Positions 6,858-7,914 of a stretch of DNA of 7,914 nt are shown here, piece after piece. The translations under genes were made by a program, and so were the position numbers. Source of the DNA: Verrucomicrobiota bacterium (lineage in GTDB: Bacteria; Verrucomicrobiota; Verrucomicrobiia; Chthoniobacterales; JAFAMB01). The notes below the pieces were generated by a model, which had not been told where the DNA came from, searched no databases, and worked only from the letters and a program-made list of their open reading frames with translations. The stretch lies in the NCBI GenBank assembly GCA_019236035.1, contig JAFAJU010000141.1:1-7914 (forward strand), in the 5' to 3' direction. Numbering within the stretch: position 1 is the first letter of the stretch; the number at the start of each line of letters is the position of its first letter.

Positions 6858-6885
6858 TTGAAACCGGAGCGATGTGCCTTAGTTT
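6858..6885 (+). promoter_or_regulatory. Candidate promoter of the tRNA gene
   Basis: TTGAAA (6858-6863, five of six bases of TTGACA) is followed after 16 nt by TAGTTT (6880-6885, three of six bases of TATAAT). Transcription would start about 12 nt before the tRNA. The -10 match is weak, so this is tentative. Confidence 0.3.
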
Positions 6886-6904
6886 TTGTGTCCTTCTCGG
6901 AAAT

Positions 6905-6976
6905 GCCAGGGTAGCTCAGTGGTAGAGCAGGGGACTCATAAGCCCTTGGTCGGGAGTTCAACTCTCCCCCCTGGCA
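6905..6976 (+). tRNA. tRNA-Met (anticodon CAT), elongator type
   Basis: The 72-nt sequence folds as a complete cloverleaf. The acceptor stem is GCCAGGG/CCCTGGC with discriminator A6976, the D stem GCTC/GAGC, the anticodon arm GGGGA-CTCATAA-GCCCT with CAT at 6937-6939, the variable loop TGGTC, and the T arm GGGAG-TTCAACT-CTCCC. The G1-C72 pair excludes a normal bacterial initiator, which has a mismatch there. A CAT anticodon could also belong to tRNA-Ile2 after lysidine modification; I prefer elongator Met, without a decisive identity test. The anticodon stem ends in an A-G mismatch (6934/6942). CCA is not encoded and must be added after transcription. Confidence 0.95.
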
Positions 6977-6977
6977 G

Positions 6978-7026
6978 AGATTCTGCTGAGAAACCCGGCA
7001 AACAGCCGGGTTTCTCAGCAGAATCT
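6978..7026 (+). repeat. Perfect 22-bp inverted repeat directly after the tRNA
   Basis: The arms 6978-6999 and 7005-7026 are exact reverse complements around the 5-nt loop AAACA. The arm begins AGATTCTGCTGAG and ends AACCCGGC. It starts one base after the tRNA discriminator base. No T-run follows, so it is not a classical intrinsic terminator, though it could protect or define the tRNA precursor 3' end. GATTCTGCTG in the arm is also found in module B of the cassettes, which may show a shared origin. Confidence 0.85.
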
Positions 7027-7086
7027 GCGCGCGGTTGGCCTTGATCCAAATCGAAGAGGGGTTAGTTTGCGCAGTCCGCAAATGTT

Positions 7087-7563
7087 ATGGACTTCCTGAA
7101 CAACTCTTTTTATTGGGGCCTTGGCATTGGTGTCGTCCTGGGCTTGATCGGTATCGGTTTCACGATTATGCGACTTTGGGATACGAAAGGTGAAGTGAGA
7201 CGTTTGAAACGGCACCTAGCGGATAAACTCGAACTTGAATCCGAAGCGACGAACAGGTTGCGCCTGGATCTGCAGGAGTTGAAGCAACAGAACGAAAATC
7301 TCCGCATCAAGGTCGCAAACTTGAATCAGTTTCCGGACAAGCGTTTGCAGAGGGAGCTCGAGATCTACGCACGAGCCGAACGCTTTATGGTGTCCAGTTC
7401 GCCCGGTTTCCCGGCGGTTTGGGAAGAGGCTAAGCGAAGCGCTGTAACCGACCTCGAACACGAAGAGAATGGTAAGAGTCTGCCGAAACGTGTGTTTAAC
7501 GCCCTCTTGAATCGCCCGTCATCAAAGAGTTCAAACTCTGATTCCGGTCACGACGGCGCGTAG
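7087..7563 (+). CDS. Single-pass membrane protein with coiled coil, unknown function
   Basis: The 158-residue product is not a family I recognise. It has a short N-terminus, one hydrophobic segment at about residues 9-29 (YWGLGIGVVLGLIGIGFTI), then a charged, Leu-rich region at about 34-97 that looks like a coiled coil (LQELKQQNENLRIKVANL). A conserved-looking part follows (RELEIYARAERFM, PGFPAVWEEAK) and a polar Ser-rich tail ends the protein. The basic residues after the membrane segment (KGEVRRLKRH) suggest that the coiled coil is cytoplasmic. It could be a scaffold or a cell-envelope-associated protein; this is inference. The ATG at 7087 lies 60 nt after the tRNA hairpin and lacks a clear Shine-Dalgarno. 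Its TAG stop is read from TAGCCTGC, a sequence like the start of module C, with module A4 beginning at 7571. Confidence 0.75.
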   Translation: MDFLNNSFYWGLGIGVVLGLIGIGFTIMRLWDTKGEVRRLKRHLADKLELESEATNRLRLDLQELKQQNENLRIKVANLNQFPDKRLQRELEIYARAERFMVSSSPGFPAVWEEAKRSAVTDLEHEENGKSLPKRVFNALLNRPSSKSSNSDSGHDGA

Positions 7564-7570
7564 CCTGCCT

Positions 7571-7800
7571 AGCCCGCAAAAATCAAGCGCTGGAAGAATC
7601 GAGCTCATTGCGGGCTAGAAAGCTCTTGAACAGACGCTGCGCGTCTGTTCAAGGGCCTGTTTTACAATTAAGGATTCGACCACCCGCTTTAAACTCTTCT
7701 TTTCGAAGAGGAGCAGAATGGTCCGGCGTAGCCGGAGGATTCTGCTGCCTGAGCCTGCATCGCTCACAAATCTCTGAAGATTTTGTGAGCGATGCAGGCT
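7571..7800. repeat. Palindromic cassette copy 4 (modules A-D-B-C), the fullest copy
   Basis: A4 (7571-7616) has arms AGCCCGCAA/TTGCGGGCT. D4 (7622-7656) is a 16-bp stem with one G-T pair and a TGC loop. A spacer with a small CTCTTC/GAAGAG hairpin (7694-7710) follows. B4 (7711-7748) has arms AGCAGAAT/ATTCTGCT and inner TCCGGC-GTA-GCCGGA. C4 (7752-7800) is the 48-nt palindrome plus one extra T in the right arm. The CTG spacer between B and C is the same as in copy 1. CTAG occurs at 7569-7572, 7615-7618 and 7799-7802. A short + strand reading frame across this block is an artefact of the repeat. Confidence 0.93.
7622..7663 (+). terminator. Probable intrinsic terminator of the coiled-coil gene (module D4)
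   Basis: GCTCTTGAACAGACGC (7622-7637) pairs with 7641-7656 over 16 bp around a TGC loop. CTGTTTT follows, with four T at 7660-7663. It lies about 60 nt after the stop of the membrane coiled-coil gene, on its strand. Confidence 0.6.
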
Positions 7801-7842
7801 AGGTTGCTTCTTTTCTAATCAGCAGCTAATCTCGATCCGGAA

Positions 7843-7914
7843 ATGCCTCAAACCCTGGATGCGCCAATTCGGAAGGCGAGACCGCTCACGCGAAAAGCGA
7901 GGGATTTCGCCGCC
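7843..7914 (+). CDS. Possible start of a gene cut by the window end
   Basis: From the ATG at 7843 the frame stays open for 24 codons to the edge (MPQTLDAPIRKARPLTRKAR, then DFAA). CCGGAA just before the ATG is too close to be a good Shine-Dalgarno. The position about 40 nt after cassette copy 4 would fit the next gene. No family can be recognised from so few residues, and a chance open frame is possible. Confidence 0.35.
   Translation, partial: MPQTLDAPIRKARPLTRKARDFAA

Noticed and set aside
6905..7026. tRNA-targeted integration site of a genomic island
   Set aside because: No integrase gene and no direct repeat of the tRNA 3' end is seen in the window.
6830..7081. An 83-residue - strand reading frame containing RPRAYESPALPLSYPG
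   Set aside because: It is the antisense translation of the tRNA at 6905-6976; this peptide is a well-known artefact of tRNA genes, not a protein.
7608..7802. A 64-codon + strand open frame
   Set aside because: It lies wholly inside cassette copy 4 and reads through palindromes A, D, B and C; no protein features.

Overview
The window is bacterial chromosomal DNA with ordinary housekeeping and metabolic genes, moderately GC-rich, set among dense intergenic palindromic repeats. The protein mix (glgB with a family-4 glycosyltransferase, xseA, a DGPF/YciI-type protein, an FAD-linked oxidase) and repeat-rich spacers would fit a soil bacterium such as a Verrucomicrobiota member. That placement is a guess from general resemblance; nothing here is a decisive taxonomic marker.

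Layout: (1) 1-249, the 3' end of an FAD-linked oxidoreductase, + strand. (2) 271-391, palindromic cassette copy 1. (3) 394-753, YciI/DGPF-family protein, - strand. (4) 971-1069, truncated cassette copy 2 plus an extra hairpin. (5) 1044-1583, a probable lipoprotein with a transglutaminase/cysteine-peptidase-like Cys-His-Asp pattern, - strand. (6) 1848-3218, xseA, + strand. (7) 3183-3397, cassette copy 3, inverted, lying between convergent xseA and glgB and overlapping both stop codons. (8) 5600-6787 then 3396-5597, a two-gene - strand operon of a GT4 glycosyltransferase and glgB, separated by 2 nt. (9) 6905-6976, a tRNA with anticodon CAT, followed at once by a perfect 22-bp hairpin. (10) 7087-7563, a single-pass membrane coiled-coil protein. 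(11) 7571-7800, cassette copy 4. (12) 7843 to the end, a possible gene start.

The most striking content is not protein-coding. Four intergenic loci carry versions of one modular element made of palindromes called here A (AGCCCGC...GCGGGCT), D (short GC hairpin), B (GCAGC...TCCGGC/GCCGGA...GCTGC) and C (48-nt palindrome, AGCCTGCATCGC...GCGATGCAGGCT). The order is A-D-B-C in copy 4, A-B-C in copy 1, a truncated A plus C in copy 2, and the exact inverse C-B-D-A in copy 3. Stem pairs change in a compensatory way between copies. U-tracts follow B on the strand read from the C side (copies 1 and 3) and follow D on the strand read from the A side (copy 4). Stop codons of five genes lie inside or within a few bases of modules. 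Together this suggests a mobile or propagating palindromic element that serves as a (bi)directional transcription terminator at gene 3' ends. No RAYT-type or other transposase gene is in the window.

Functionally, the GT4-glgB pair points to alpha-glucan or glycoside metabolism, xseA to DNA repair, and the tRNA to translation. Nothing links them as one pathway beyond the shared repeat element at their 3' ends.
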